DNA of 64,000 nucleotides, taken from positions 620,001 through 684,000 of the forward strand of contig NZ_AP026866.1 in the NCBI RefSeq assembly GCF_042849255.1, given 5' to 3'. The notes under the pieces are model-generated. The model saw only the letters and a list, made by a program, of their open reading frames with translations, ran no database searches and had not been told where the DNA came from. Below are positions 48,772 to 56,050 of the stretch, piece by piece. A program made the position numbers and the translations under genes. This DNA is from Oceaniferula spumae. Its GTDB lineage: Bacteria > Verrucomicrobiota > Verrucomicrobiia > Verrucomicrobiales > Akkermansiaceae. The stretch's first letter is position 1. Every line of letters begins with the position of its first letter.

Positions 48772-48999
48772 GTGGCCACTCCAACAAAAGATCGCTCGCA
48801 TTGGGTTGTTAAGAAATTTACGAGCCATGACGATTTACGAACGTATGGAATCAAGGAGTGGCAGAAACTTTCAGGTGCTGCTCGCCGACAAGCCGCTTGG
48901 GAACTCGTTTATGATTATTGTGTTGGCGTGAAAGGAATGAATCCGGATGAACTCAGGCTTCAAAAAACCGTCACACGTATTCGGCGTAATGTTGGCTAG
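48772..48999 (+). CDS. small protein, possible antitoxin-like partner of the nucleotidyltransferase
   Basis: Seventy-five residues from a GTG start, predicted helical and basic. The segment KKFTSHDDLRTYGIKEWQKL followed by SGAARRQAAWELV resembles small proteins that sit beside minimal nucleotidyltransferase (AbiEii/DUF6036-like) genes, with a 'F-S-x-x-E/D ... LSxxxRxxxxxEL' pattern. Such pairs behave as toxin-antitoxin modules in some cases; the link here is by context and weak similarity. The nucleotidyltransferase starts 212 bp downstream. Confidence 0.5.
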   Translation: MATPTKDRSHWVVKKFTSHDDLRTYGIKEWQKLSGAARRQAAWELVYDYCVGVKGMNPDELRLQKTVTRIRRNVG

Positions 49000-49090
49000 A
49001 GTGTCGGCCATTAGCAAAAGAGGATAGACACGAGCATGTTAATGCTTCCTTGCCGATCTTGGTAGCAAGGTATAGAATGCGGCAGAAATC

Positions 49091-49267
49091 ATGAGCGATA
49101 TCGGCACCATCCGCAAAACCGTCGGCAGACCTTTGGAAACGCTTTCCCCATTCCAAAGGCTCGAACGTCTGCGCCAGAATGCCCGCCCATTCAGTCAGAA
49201 CCAAAAACATCATGACGACTCCGATCGAATCATCATTCGAAAAACTGTTGGTGCTCCTCGTCCAGAA
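49091..49267 (+). CDS. 58-residue ORF overlapping the nucleotidyltransferase start
   Basis: ATG at 49091, TGA at 49265-49267. The product includes RKTVGRPLETLSPFQRLERL, again with an 'LSxxxRLxxLR' helix like that of antitoxin-type partners. It overlaps the next gene by 56 bp in another frame, and its C-terminal third is the shadow of that gene, so the real reading frame may once have ended differently. It could be a second small partner, a decayed fragment, or chance. Confidence 0.3.
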
Positions 49268-49688
49268 TGACGTTGAGTTTACCACCGTCGGGGGAATTGC
49301 TGTGTGTCTAAACGGCTATGTGCGCCTGACCGAAGATGTCGACATTCTCGTCGCTCCGGCAAAGGACAACATCCTCCGGTTGATCGATGTACTATCAGGT
49401 TTTGGTGAAGGTTTTGCCGCCGGCCTGACACCTGACGATTTTTCTGATGAGGAGGGAGCGATACGTGTCATTGAGGCCACGGAAAACTGTCACGTAGATA
49501 TCTTCACTCGCATGCAGGGCCTTTATTTGGAAGACTTCCGCGATGATATTCAGCATTTTGAAACCTCGGACGGCGCACTCGTGCCTTATCTGGGTTCAAA
49601 AAGTCTCGTCCGCCTGAAATCTACCTCCCTACGCGAAAAGGACCGTGTCGATGTCAGCGTGCTTAAGGGCATACTAGGTTCCGAGTGA
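49212..49688 (+). CDS. minimal nucleotidyltransferase (AbiEii/DUF6036-like)
   Basis: One hundred and fifty-eight residues from the ATG at 49212 (MTTPIESSFEK). It has the minimal nucleotidyltransferase core: GGIAVCLNGYVRLTEDVDILV gives the GG motif and the D-x-D metal site, with a later Asp in NCHVDIFTR. Members modify tRNA or proteins with nucleotides and several are toxins, so a toxin-antitoxin role with the small upstream gene is possible. It lies at the edge of the restriction-modification island. Confidence 0.7.
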   Translation: MTTPIESSFEKLLVLLVQNDVEFTTVGGIAVCLNGYVRLTEDVDILVAPAKDNILRLIDVLSGFGEGFAAGLTPDDFSDEEGAIRVIEATENCHVDIFTRMQGLYLEDFRDDIQHFETSDGALVPYLGSKSLVRLKSTSLREKDRVDVSVLKGILGSE

Positions 49689-49787
49689 CGCGATTCTTCA
49701 TAAAGGGCTTTTACACAAGACCGCAAATAAGGAGGGTGGATCATTCCTATCCACCGGCAACCCTAGAGCCTAACCTTGGAGTCTTTT

Positions 49788-49880
49788 AAACCGCGAAATA
49801 CGCCAACTACGCGAAAGCCGAATCTCGTCATCCGCATGAGCGGATATCTTGATCTGTGTCCATCCGTGTTCATCTGCGTT
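49788..49880. repeat. degenerate intergenic repeat copy
   Basis: 'aaccgcgaaatacgccaact' continues into 'acgcgaaag', then 'gatctgtgtccatccgtgtt' and 'catctgcgtt'. The last parts resemble intergenic words that recur in many bacterial genomes. Non-coding. Confidence 0.6.
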
Positions 49881-49931
49881 AAAAGGAAAAGATCATGCTC
49901 TCCAGTGTCTGAAAACCCATCGAGTTCAGCG

Positions 49932-51149
49932 TCACAGGAAAAGTTGCTGCTGTCTTACCGTCGATATAAACTCTTCCAAAGTAAGTATTTTTCTTCGCCA
50001 ATCTCTTGGAAAAGATTTTCGGTTTGGTTCAGGAACGACCAATTGGAGTCCACCACGATCCATTTCTGTAAGTTGATTAGTGCTAACACCTTCTTGAAGA
50101 GTAAATAAATGCTTGATTTCAATTTTGTTAGCCTCAGAGAGAACTTGGCGCCACCTATCTTTACAGCAAGTTTTGGCTGCTAGCATTTTTAACTTTGATC
50201 GTTCAAATTCAGGGTCGTGATATGCACTAGCAGAAGGAAATAAGAAATCTGGTTTTTTACGTGTTTCCGTCATTGCTTGGGTTTCAAATATCAAACGCTC
50301 CTCTTTGAATATAGATTCTAAATTTAATTCAAGTGACATGCCAGATCTGGATTTTCTTCGATTGGCCACGGACAGAGCTAATGACAAAAACTTATCTAGT
50401 GTCTCAAATCCCTCTTTTAAGTGTGGCTGAACATGAAATTTTTCGATTATTTCAAATAATTCAAATTCCTTAGCTCTACGCTGAAGTAGTAAACGGTCTA
50501 ATGATCCGGATCTCTCGGCATGAGGTAATAACTCAACAATGTGTTCATATATTTTACGGCCAGTAGGAAACTCATCTAACCATTCACGAGGGATTTCAGC
50601 GTGCTGATCCTCAGAGCTGTGATTAAATGTGAGGTGTCTATCAGAATCATAAAAAGAGCCCGGATCCACAGGTTCTCCCAACCATTCTTCAAAAAATTTA
50701 TCTTCTTCTTTAGACTCGGCCACTAGGGCAACAGCTTGATAGCCTGCCTCCCTTTTCTTGACTGCAAATATTAATATGCATCCAGTATTTTCTGAGTTCT
50801 GGGCCGGAGCTTCAGCACCACCCCAACCTGTAAGACGGAATTCGTCGTATTTTTTCTTTAAGCCTTTTTCAGGGAAATGCTTCGAATTGTAATAGATAGC
50901 TCGGAGGTCAGTTTTTATATCACATTGTGGCATGTAGCACGGAAAATTGACTCTCGGATTATGGCACTCAGTTGTATTTACCTCAGGAATGAATTTTTCG
51001 AAAAACATTCTAGGGAAGTAAACTCCAGCTTGATGACCTCCTGTAAGGCCGGTGTCGTTACCAGATAGCCGCTTAGCAATCCACTTGTAGCCCTCGGTAT
51101 TAAGAATCTCCAAATACTCAGTAAATGATTTACCTTTGAGTTCATGCAT
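49932..51149 (-). CDS. type II restriction endonuclease, EcoRII family
   Basis: Four hundred and five residues, matching the ~404 of EcoRII. The N-terminal half corresponds to the EcoRII effector domain (GGHQAGVYFPRMFFEKF). The C-terminal catalytic half carries the EcoRII core KKPDFLFPSASAYHDPEFER, with the family's Asp/Lys catalytic region, then KMLAAKTCCKDRWRQVLSEA and IEIKHLFTLQEGVS. EcoRII recognises CCWGG and is cooperative; the exact site here is inferred, not shown. It lies 5 bp downstream of the methyltransferase in a C-M-R operon. The DNA is markedly more AT-rich than its surroundings, a sign of transfer. Confidence 0.92.
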   Translation of the reverse strand: MHELKGKSFTEYLEILNTEGYKWIAKRLSGNDTGLTGGHQAGVYFPRMFFEKFIPEVNTTECHNPRVNFPCYMPQCDIKTDLRAIYYNSKHFPEKGLKKKYDEFRLTGWGGAEAPAQNSENTGCILIFAVKKREAGYQAVALVAESKEEDKFFEEWLGEPVDPGSFYDSDRHLTFNHSSEDQHAEIPREWLDEFPTGRKIYEHIVELLPHAERSGSLDRLLLQRRAKEFELFEIIEKFHVQPHLKEGFETLDKFLSLALSVANRRKSRSGMSLELNLESIFKEERLIFETQAMTETRKKPDFLFPSASAYHDPEFERSKLKMLAAKTCCKDRWRQVLSEANKIEIKHLFTLQEGVSTNQLTEMDRGGLQLVVPEPNRKSFPRDWRRKILTLEEFISTVRQQQLFL

Positions 51150-51154
51150 AACGT

Positions 51155-52411
51155 TTAGATGCTCCTCGTGTTAAGAATTTCAGCAATTTGCATAGCAGTC
51201 GCCTGAACAGCAGGAACGGCGACACTGTTTCCTATTTGTCGGTATGCTTGCGTATTTGAAACAGGAAAAACAAACTTCTTTGGATCGTATCCCTGTAGCT
51301 GCATGGCTTCTTTAACGGTTAAGCGACGTGGTCGATCGCCATTCTGCTCCACAAGTATTTCAGCTCCGTCCTTGTGGTAGCGGGCGGATATGGTACGGGT
51401 CACCTCGCCTTGCCCTATTGGGAAAGTGTGAATGCCATAGCCAAATCCGTTACCTTTTTTGGCATGGTTTGCTTTGTGCCGTATGAGGGTGTCCCAAGTT
51501 CCCGGTCCCAAAGTATGACCTTCAACGTTTTTACTTATAATCTTACTCAATTCTGGGTATTTATAATTTGCGGGAGGATCAGTAGGAATAATTATATCAT
51601 CTATCTCAATGGTCACCTGGTCAGGATCATAGCCTACTATAAATATACGCTGCCGATTCTGAGGGACCCAATTAGCACCATTAACTATTTTCCAGCGAAT
51701 TACATAACCCAATTCATCGACCAGTGTTTTCCTGATTACTTCAAATGTCTTTCCTTTGTCATGAGATAGTAAATTTTTCACATTCTCGAGCATGAATGCT
51801 TTTGGCCGGCAATGTTTGATGATTCGTTTAATATCGAAGAACAGGGTTCCTTGTGTTTCGTCATCAAACCCATGCTTTTTACCTAACGAATTTTTCTTGG
51901 AGACTCCCGCGAGAGAGAATGGCTGACAAGGAAATCCAGCACAAAGAACATCGTGCATGGGTATTTCTTTCTCGGAAATTTGTGTAATGTCGCCGTATGG
52001 AACTTCTCCAAAGTTTCGTTCGTAAGTTTGCTTTGCGAACCTATCCCATTCGCTAGTAAACACGCATTCTCCACCAGCCTGTTGAAAAGCTAGGCGAAAG
52101 CCGCCGATACCGGCGAAAAGATCTATGAATTTAAACGCTGGGGTTTCTGGGGGCTGAAAATTTGACGGACGATCCCCAAAATCTAGGGCAATCTGTCCAT
52201 CCCCGCTGCAAAGCCGACCCTCGAACTCTGCTAAATAACCTTGGATTACAGATATCAGCCCTTTGTAGTTGGGTTTCTTCAGCTTGGGGGGGCAAGTGTT
52301 TGGCTCTCGAAGTAAGTGACAGACAATTGCTCCAGCATCCTCATTTGATTTCAAATGATCTGATTCGAGCAGCAGGCTTTTCAGTTCTTCATATGAAGGA
52401 GCTTTAATCAT
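51155..52411 (-). CDS. DNA (cytosine-5)-methyltransferase, Dcm-like
   Basis: Four hundred and eighteen residues. The motifs are in normal order: I (FIDLFAGIGGFR, ~95-106), IV (GFPCQPFSLAG with catalytic Cys 162), VI (MLENVKNLL, ENV at ~209-211), VIII (QNRQRIFIVGY, ~251-261), then a target-recognition region and X near the end (YRQIGNSVAVP). A ~90-residue N-terminal extension precedes motif I. It protects the host from the neighbouring EcoRII-type endonuclease, so a CCWGG-like site is likely. Its start overlaps the end of the C regulator by 8 bp. Confidence 0.93.
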   Translation of the reverse strand: MIKAPSYEELKSLLLESDHLKSNEDAGAIVCHLLREPNTCPPKLKKPNYKGLISVIQGYLAEFEGRLCSGDGQIALDFGDRPSNFQPPETPAFKFIDLFAGIGGFRLAFQQAGGECVFTSEWDRFAKQTYERNFGEVPYGDITQISEKEIPMHDVLCAGFPCQPFSLAGVSKKNSLGKKHGFDDETQGTLFFDIKRIIKHCRPKAFMLENVKNLLSHDKGKTFEVIRKTLVDELGYVIRWKIVNGANWVPQNRQRIFIVGYDPDQVTIEIDDIIIPTDPPANYKYPELSKIISKNVEGHTLGPGTWDTLIRHKANHAKKGNGFGYGIHTFPIGQGEVTRTISARYHKDGAEILVEQNGDRPRRLTVKEAMQLQGYDPKKFVFPVSNTQAYRQIGNSVAVPAVQATAMQIAEILNTRSI

Positions 52412-52634
52412 TTCCGACTCCTTCCGTAATAACGCTCAAGGTTGTGTTCAGAGCCTTCGCGATCTTCAAAGCCGAAGTAATTGTAGGATTCCGTTCGCCT
52501 CTCTCAACGCCACCTACGTATGTTCGATCAAGACCAGCCTCTAGTGCCAGGTCCTCTTGCGACAACCCTTTCGATTCCCTAATTCTACGTATATTCTTAC
52601 CTAGCTTTACTAGGCTGGCTTCTTTGATATTCAC
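52404..52634 (-). CDS. Xre-family controller (C) protein of the R-M system
   Basis: Seventy-six residues from a GTG start. It is a single helix-turn-helix domain: LGKNIRRIRESKGLSQEDLA, then LDRTYVGGVERGERNPTITS, the pattern of C proteins. Such proteins bind a C-box upstream of their own gene, activate and then repress it, and so delay endonuclease production until the host is methylated. The C-box-like palindrome lies 21-51 bp upstream of the start codon. It precedes the methyltransferase and endonuclease on one strand. Confidence 0.88.
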   Translation of the reverse strand: MNIKEASLVKLGKNIRRIRESKGLSQEDLALEAGLDRTYVGGVERGERNPTITSALKIAKALNTTLSVITEGVGND

Positions 52635-52654
52635 AAAGGTAGCATGGCGCAGAT

Positions 52655-52685
52655 GATACTTTACAGTCCACGGACTATAAGTATC
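52655..52685 (-). promoter_or_regulatory. C-box operator of the R-M operon
   Basis: A 31-bp imperfect palindrome; on the minus strand it contains ACTTATAGTCCGTGGACT, which fits the two half-site C-box pattern (AGTC-x2-3-GACT centre) of controller proteins. It ends 21 bp before the GTG start of the C gene. An additional pair of 9-bp arms (52632-52640 and 52686-52694) flanks it. Confidence 0.75.
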
Positions 52686-52768
52686 ACCTTTGTGTAATAT
52701 CGAATGCCATCACCCCCTACACTAATCCACCTACAACGGGCAAACCAGAGAGGGGCATCCTGTCAGAG

Positions 52769-52863
52769 TTAGACCGCCCCTGTGGGGCTTGATTCGGTGG
52801 CGGACGGAGACCTAGGGCGATGGCCCTAGGCTGCGTTGGATTGCCCCCTTGGGGCGGAAGAAT
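52769..52863. repeat. hairpin repeat, copy A
   Basis: Begins 'gttagaccgcccctgtgggg' and ends 'ccccttggggcgg'. It holds three hairpins: CCGCCCC-tgt-GGGGC, CCTAGGGC-gat-GGCCCTAGG and GCCCC-tt-GGGGC; the outer 'ccgcccc' and 'ggggcgg' can also pair. Copies B and C lie 370 and 1340 bp further on in the same orientation. Confidence 0.8.
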
Positions 52864-52906
52864 ACGAATCACGGTTATGGGTCATTCACATACGAGCCTT
52901 TCCCCT

Positions 52907-53074
52907 TCAGCCACCTTGCTGGAGTTTTTTGCTGTCAGTCAGGACAACGTTAGCCTTCATCCGAAGGGCAGTTTCGAGGGCTGAAAACTCATCACCTTGG
53001 CAACTGTCAAGGAATCCTTGACAGCTCAACCCGAAGGTAAACGCGAGGTTTAAAGTAGATTCAAGTGATTTCAT
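52907..53074 (-). CDS. 55-residue ORF between hairpin repeats
   Basis: ATG at 53074 and TGA at 52907-52909, too short for usual gene calls. The product MKSLESTLNLAFTFGLSCQG continues with a helix EFSALETALRMKANVVLTDS. Part of it is encoded by a 9-bp inverted repeat (ctgtcaagg-attccttgacag), which can be a structural or chance feature. No family is recognised and no ribosome-binding site is seen; it may be a remnant. Confidence 0.3.
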   Translation of the reverse strand: MKSLESTLNLAFTFGLSCQGFLDSCQGDEFSALETALRMKANVVLTDSKKLQQGG

Positions 53075-53137
53075 GCACGTGGCATGAGATTATCTAGACG
53101 CAGTGCTGGTCTTCAGACCTTCTGCCACTGCCGATTG

Positions 53138-53238
53138 TTAGGCCGCCCCCGTGGGGCTTGACTCAGTGGTGACGGTCGGAGACCTAGGGCGATGCCCTAT
53201 GCTGCGTTAGCTTGCCCCTTTGGGGCGGAAGATTCTGA
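53138..53238. repeat. hairpin repeat, copy B
   Basis: Starts 'gttaggccgcccccgtgggg', includes 'acctagggcgatgccctatg' and ends 'ggggcggaagattctgac'. Slightly more diverged than copies A and C. Confidence 0.8.
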
Positions 53239-53384
53239 CTCTCGAAGTTCTGAATTCATGCTGGGAATTTACCCGTTCAAACTCTAGAATCTCAGTTCGG
53301 ATCTTTGTTCTGTTTAATATGAACTCACAGTAAGACCTCTACTTTTCACTTTGATTTTTCCGCCATAAAACGTAATGTCATCCC

Positions 53385-54061
53385 ATGGACCAAGCGATTC
53401 TGATTCGGGAGTCACGTTCTCAACACTTGTTACGTAGTTCAGAGGACGCTGCAAAGCAGCTTCGCGCCTTCAAGCAGGTTCTACCAATTACTTCGAAGAA
53501 CTCGCCATCTTCCGTGAGTTCGCCAAAGCCGGAGGACTCATCCTCGAAGAAACGCCGCGAGAGTTAGCCACGGCACCAGATGACGAGGGTAATGAACACC
53601 AAGTTTGGTTTCAGCCTTCTGTAGCATGTTTTCTCAAGACCACTTGGCCCGATCATTTTGGCATGCTCGAAGTGCACCGGCATGACGAGGAGCCACAAGC
53701 GTCTCCCATTGATTATTTGGAACGCTGGATGCTACACAACGAACTGTTCGGTGACTCTGTGGAATTTGTCGGAGCGTTAGACACGGTCGCTGGTTTGAGG
53801 ATGGTGATTCGACAACCTGCGATCAAAGGACAACCTGCCAGCGATGAGCAAATTCATCAGTTTTTTGCAGAATCAGGATGGAAACGTTTCAAAATCGAAG
53901 GTGATATCGCCTATTTCGATCCCACACGAGAGCTGGTGGTATCCGATACTCACCGAGGAAATATTATTCTGATGGAGAACGGTGTTTTTGCCCCCATCGA
54001 TCTGCGTGTTCAACCGCTGAACAGTGCCTTGCTCGACGCTGTGAAACGATTGACGTCATGA
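53385..54061 (+). pseudogene. frameshifted kinase-like (polyvalent protein kinase domain) gene
   Basis: The first part (53385 to about 53470, MDQAILIRESRSQHLLRSSE) is in one frame; from about 53474 to the stop at 54061 the convincing coding sequence continues in another frame (TNYFEELAIFREFAKAGGLI and on to VVSDTHRGNIILMENGVFAP). The latter frame has no start codon before 53663, so the gene is broken by a frameshift near 53470 or is a 5'-truncated fragment. The C-terminal motif D-x-H-R-G-N and API-D-LR resembles the catalytic and metal sites of a phosphotransferase, as in polyvalent-protein kinase-like domains of phages and conjugative elements. It lies between hairpin repeats B and C. Confidence 0.6.
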
Positions 54062-54108
54062 ATTCAGGTAAGGAATTGGCCCGTGTCAGACCACAATGAT
54101 TCGGCATG

Positions 54109-54206
54109 TTAGACCGCCCCTGTGGGGCTCGATTCGGTGGCGGGCGGAGACCTAGGGCGATGCCCTAGGCTGCGTTAGATGGCCTCTTTGGGGCGGAAGA
54201 TTCTGA
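54109..54206. repeat. hairpin repeat, copy C
   Basis: Starts 'gttagaccgcccctgtgggg', contains the perfect palindrome 'cctagggcgatgccctagg' and ends 'ggggcggaagattctgac'. It lies 48 bp after the broken kinase-like gene and 29 bp before the end of vsr. Confidence 0.8.
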
Positions 54207-54234
54207 CCACTAATAACCGACTACTGCCCACTGT

Positions 54235-54747
54235 CTACCGATCCCCCTCATACCACCCTTCCTCCTCAGCCACCATCGGGAGTTCACAGGTGTTTTCTGT
54301 GAAGCGGTATTCCATCGGTTTTTGTTCGATTAGGTATGGGAGTCGGCGGTTGAGAGTTTGGATTTTTTCCAGGTTTCTGAGTTCGCATTCCCAGATGGTG
54401 ACTACGTTCCATCCGGCTTTGCGGAGCTGCGTGGCGGCGGTTTGGTCTCGGTCGCGGTTTTTGGTGATTTTTTCCTGCCAGAAATCGGGTCGGGTCTTGG
54501 GGATTCGGAAGCTTGGGCAATCGGGGTGGCCGTGCCAGAAGCAGCCGTGGACGAAGATCACGGTGTGGTATTTCGGCAGCACGATGTCGGGTTTTCCGGG
54601 GAGCTTTTTGTTGTTGGTGGCGTTGATGGTGAAGCGGTAGCCTTGCCGGTGTAGTAAGGAGCGAACGAGTCGTTCCGGCTTGGTGTTCTTGCCGCGAATT
54701 TGCGACATCACCCAGCTGCGTTTCTCTTTGGAAAAGATATCGGCCAC
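54235..54747 (-). CDS. vsr: very short patch repair endonuclease
   Basis: One hundred and seventy residues. Vsr nicks DNA next to T:G mismatches arising from deamination of 5-methylcytosine at Dcm sites. The N-terminal MSQIRGKNTKPERLVRSLLH, the catalytic GKPDIVLPKY (Asp) and VFVHGC-type metal/zinc region HGCFWHGHPDC with the His residues are intact. Vsr genes usually accompany CCWGG methyltransferases, which matches the Dcm-like gene 1.8 kb away, but here repeats and a broken gene lie between them. The C-terminal ~15 residues are an extra acidic tail. Confidence 0.95.
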   Translation of the reverse strand: MADIFSKEKRSWVMSQIRGKNTKPERLVRSLLHRQGYRFTINATNNKKLPGKPDIVLPKYHTVIFVHGCFWHGHPDCPSFRIPKTRPDFWQEKITKNRDRDQTAATQLRKAGWNVVTIWECELRNLEKIQTLNRRLPYLIEQKPMEYRFTENTCELPMVAEEEGWYEGDR

Positions 54748-54816
54748 TGATCTATTTTAGCCGCTAATGTTTAAACTCCAAATGGCAATTGAGGGCTTGG
54801 GATGACTATTCAATTT

Positions 54817-54966
54817 TGACCGCGAATTTGGCTAATTGGGCGAATTATTGCTTGGGTTGATTACTCATTTTTAACCACCGAAGGGACGGAATACACGGAA
54901 GTTGCTTGGGTTGCTTACTCGATTTAGACCGCTAGATACGCTAATGACGCGAAAGTTTGCTTGGGG
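54817..54966. repeat. degenerate intergenic repeat cluster
   Basis: Includes 'gaccgcgaatttggctaatt', 'aaccaccgaagggacggaat', two copies of 'ttgcttgggttg' and 'agaccgctagatacgctaat'. The same pieces recur at 55791 and, inverted, at 55961. Non-coding. Confidence 0.6.
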
Positions 54967-55059
54967 CTGTGGGTCGGTTTGGGGATTAGATTTCCGGGAG
55001 TGTGGAGACTGGATAATATTTGAGGTTCGGCGTTGCTTGTTTCGTTTTTGAAAGCTGCT

Positions 55060-55782
55060 ATGAAATGCGCATTCATGGATGGGAAGTTGAGTATGATGGG
55101 GATGCTGCCGGAGAAGAGGAGTTCTCTGGTGCTTATTTTTGTTTCCAACCTGATTCCGTTGTTCGGGGTGCTGTGGTGGGAGTGGGATTTGGCGAATGTG
55201 GTGCTGCTTTATTGGACGGAGAATCTGGTGATCGGTTTCTGGACCTTGGTGAAGATGATTACGGCTGGCGGTGGCGCGGGTGGCGGCACTCTGGATGCTC
55301 AAGGAAGTCCGCTGAATGTGCAGTCTAACAATGGATGTGGAGATGCATTCGGTAAGGTGTTTCTCTGTGGATTTTTCACGGTTCATTACGGCATGTTCTG
55401 CATGGGCCACGCCGCATTTATTCTGATGATTTTGGGCGCGGGGAATGGTACGGGTTTCTTTCCTTTCAAAACCATGATGGATCACGGACTGATTACCAGT
55501 GGCGTGCTGACGGGCACTGCTGTGATGCTAGTGACTCACGGCATTGATTTCGTGAAAAACTATCTGATGAGCGAAAACAGGAAAACGGCCACCGCCCATG
55601 CGATGATGTTCACGCCATACGGGCATATCGTGGTCGTGCACATCGCGATCCTTGCAGGTGCGGCGATCTCTATGGCGCAGGACTCCCCTTTCATTCTGCT
55701 GTTTTTGATCGTGGTGGGTAAGATGATCTTGGAAATCGTGACCCTCAAGGTGAAGGAGAAATTGATGGCGAAGGCTGGTTAG
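55060..55782 (+). CDS. DUF6498-type integral membrane protein
   Basis: About 240 residues with some six membrane helices. The N-terminal hallmark is LIPLFGVLWWEWDLANVVLL followed by YWTENLVIGFW, which resembles DUF6498 proteins of unknown function. A Gly-rich loop (GGGAGGGT) comes before the middle helices. Several ATG codons (55060, 55075, 55093, 55102) are possible and there is no Shine-Dalgarno to choose; the longest frame starts with TTG at 55033. Nothing in the neighbourhood reveals a role. Confidence 0.65.
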   Translation: MKCAFMDGKLSMMGMLPEKRSSLVLIFVSNLIPLFGVLWWEWDLANVVLLYWTENLVIGFWTLVKMITAGGGAGGGTLDAQGSPLNVQSNNGCGDAFGKVFLCGFFTVHYGMFCMGHAAFILMILGAGNGTGFFPFKTMMDHGLITSGVLTGTAVMLVTHGIDFVKNYLMSENRKTATAHAMMFTPYGHIVVVHIAILAGAAISMAQDSPFILLFLIVVGKMILEIVTLKVKEKLMAKAG

Positions 55783-55790
55783 TTTTTTTG

Positions 55791-55871
55791 AACCACGGAA
55801 TAATCGGAATTCACGGAAGTTGCTTGGGTTGATTATTCTTTTTAAACCGCTAAATACGCGAAAGTTTTCTT
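55791..55871. repeat. degenerate intergenic repeat, left arm of an inverted pair
   Basis: 'aaccacggaataatcggaat', 'tcacggaagttgcttgggtt' and 'aaaccgctaaatacgcgaaa'. The same words occur inverted at 55961-56048, so the two could fold together around an 89-bp spacer. Confidence 0.6.
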
Positions 55872-55960
55872 GGCTGATGAAGCCTGGGGATGCTGATTCG
55901 CATAACGATGCTGAGCTATTTATATTCTTCTGTTCTTTGCTCGGTTTTTATCCCAAATTC

Positions 55961-56048
55961 CTTTCGCGTATTTAGCGTATTTCGCGGTTACCCAATGTTT
56001 CATCAGCTTGGCAACTTTCCGTGATTGCCGCCGTCTCCGTGGTTCAAT
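55961..56048. repeat. degenerate intergenic repeat, right (inverted) arm
   Basis: 'ctttcgcgtatttagcgtat' then 'ttcgcggtt' and 'ctccgtggttcaa'. It ends three bases before the start codon of the Sir2 gene, so it forms that gene's leader. Confidence 0.6.
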
Positions 56049-56050
56049 TT

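Noticed and set aside
52769..54206. Integron attC sites
   Set aside because: The repeats contain GTTAGAC-like ends resembling attC core sites, but the paired RYYYAAC end is missing, the ORFs between them are not cassette-like, and no integrase is present.
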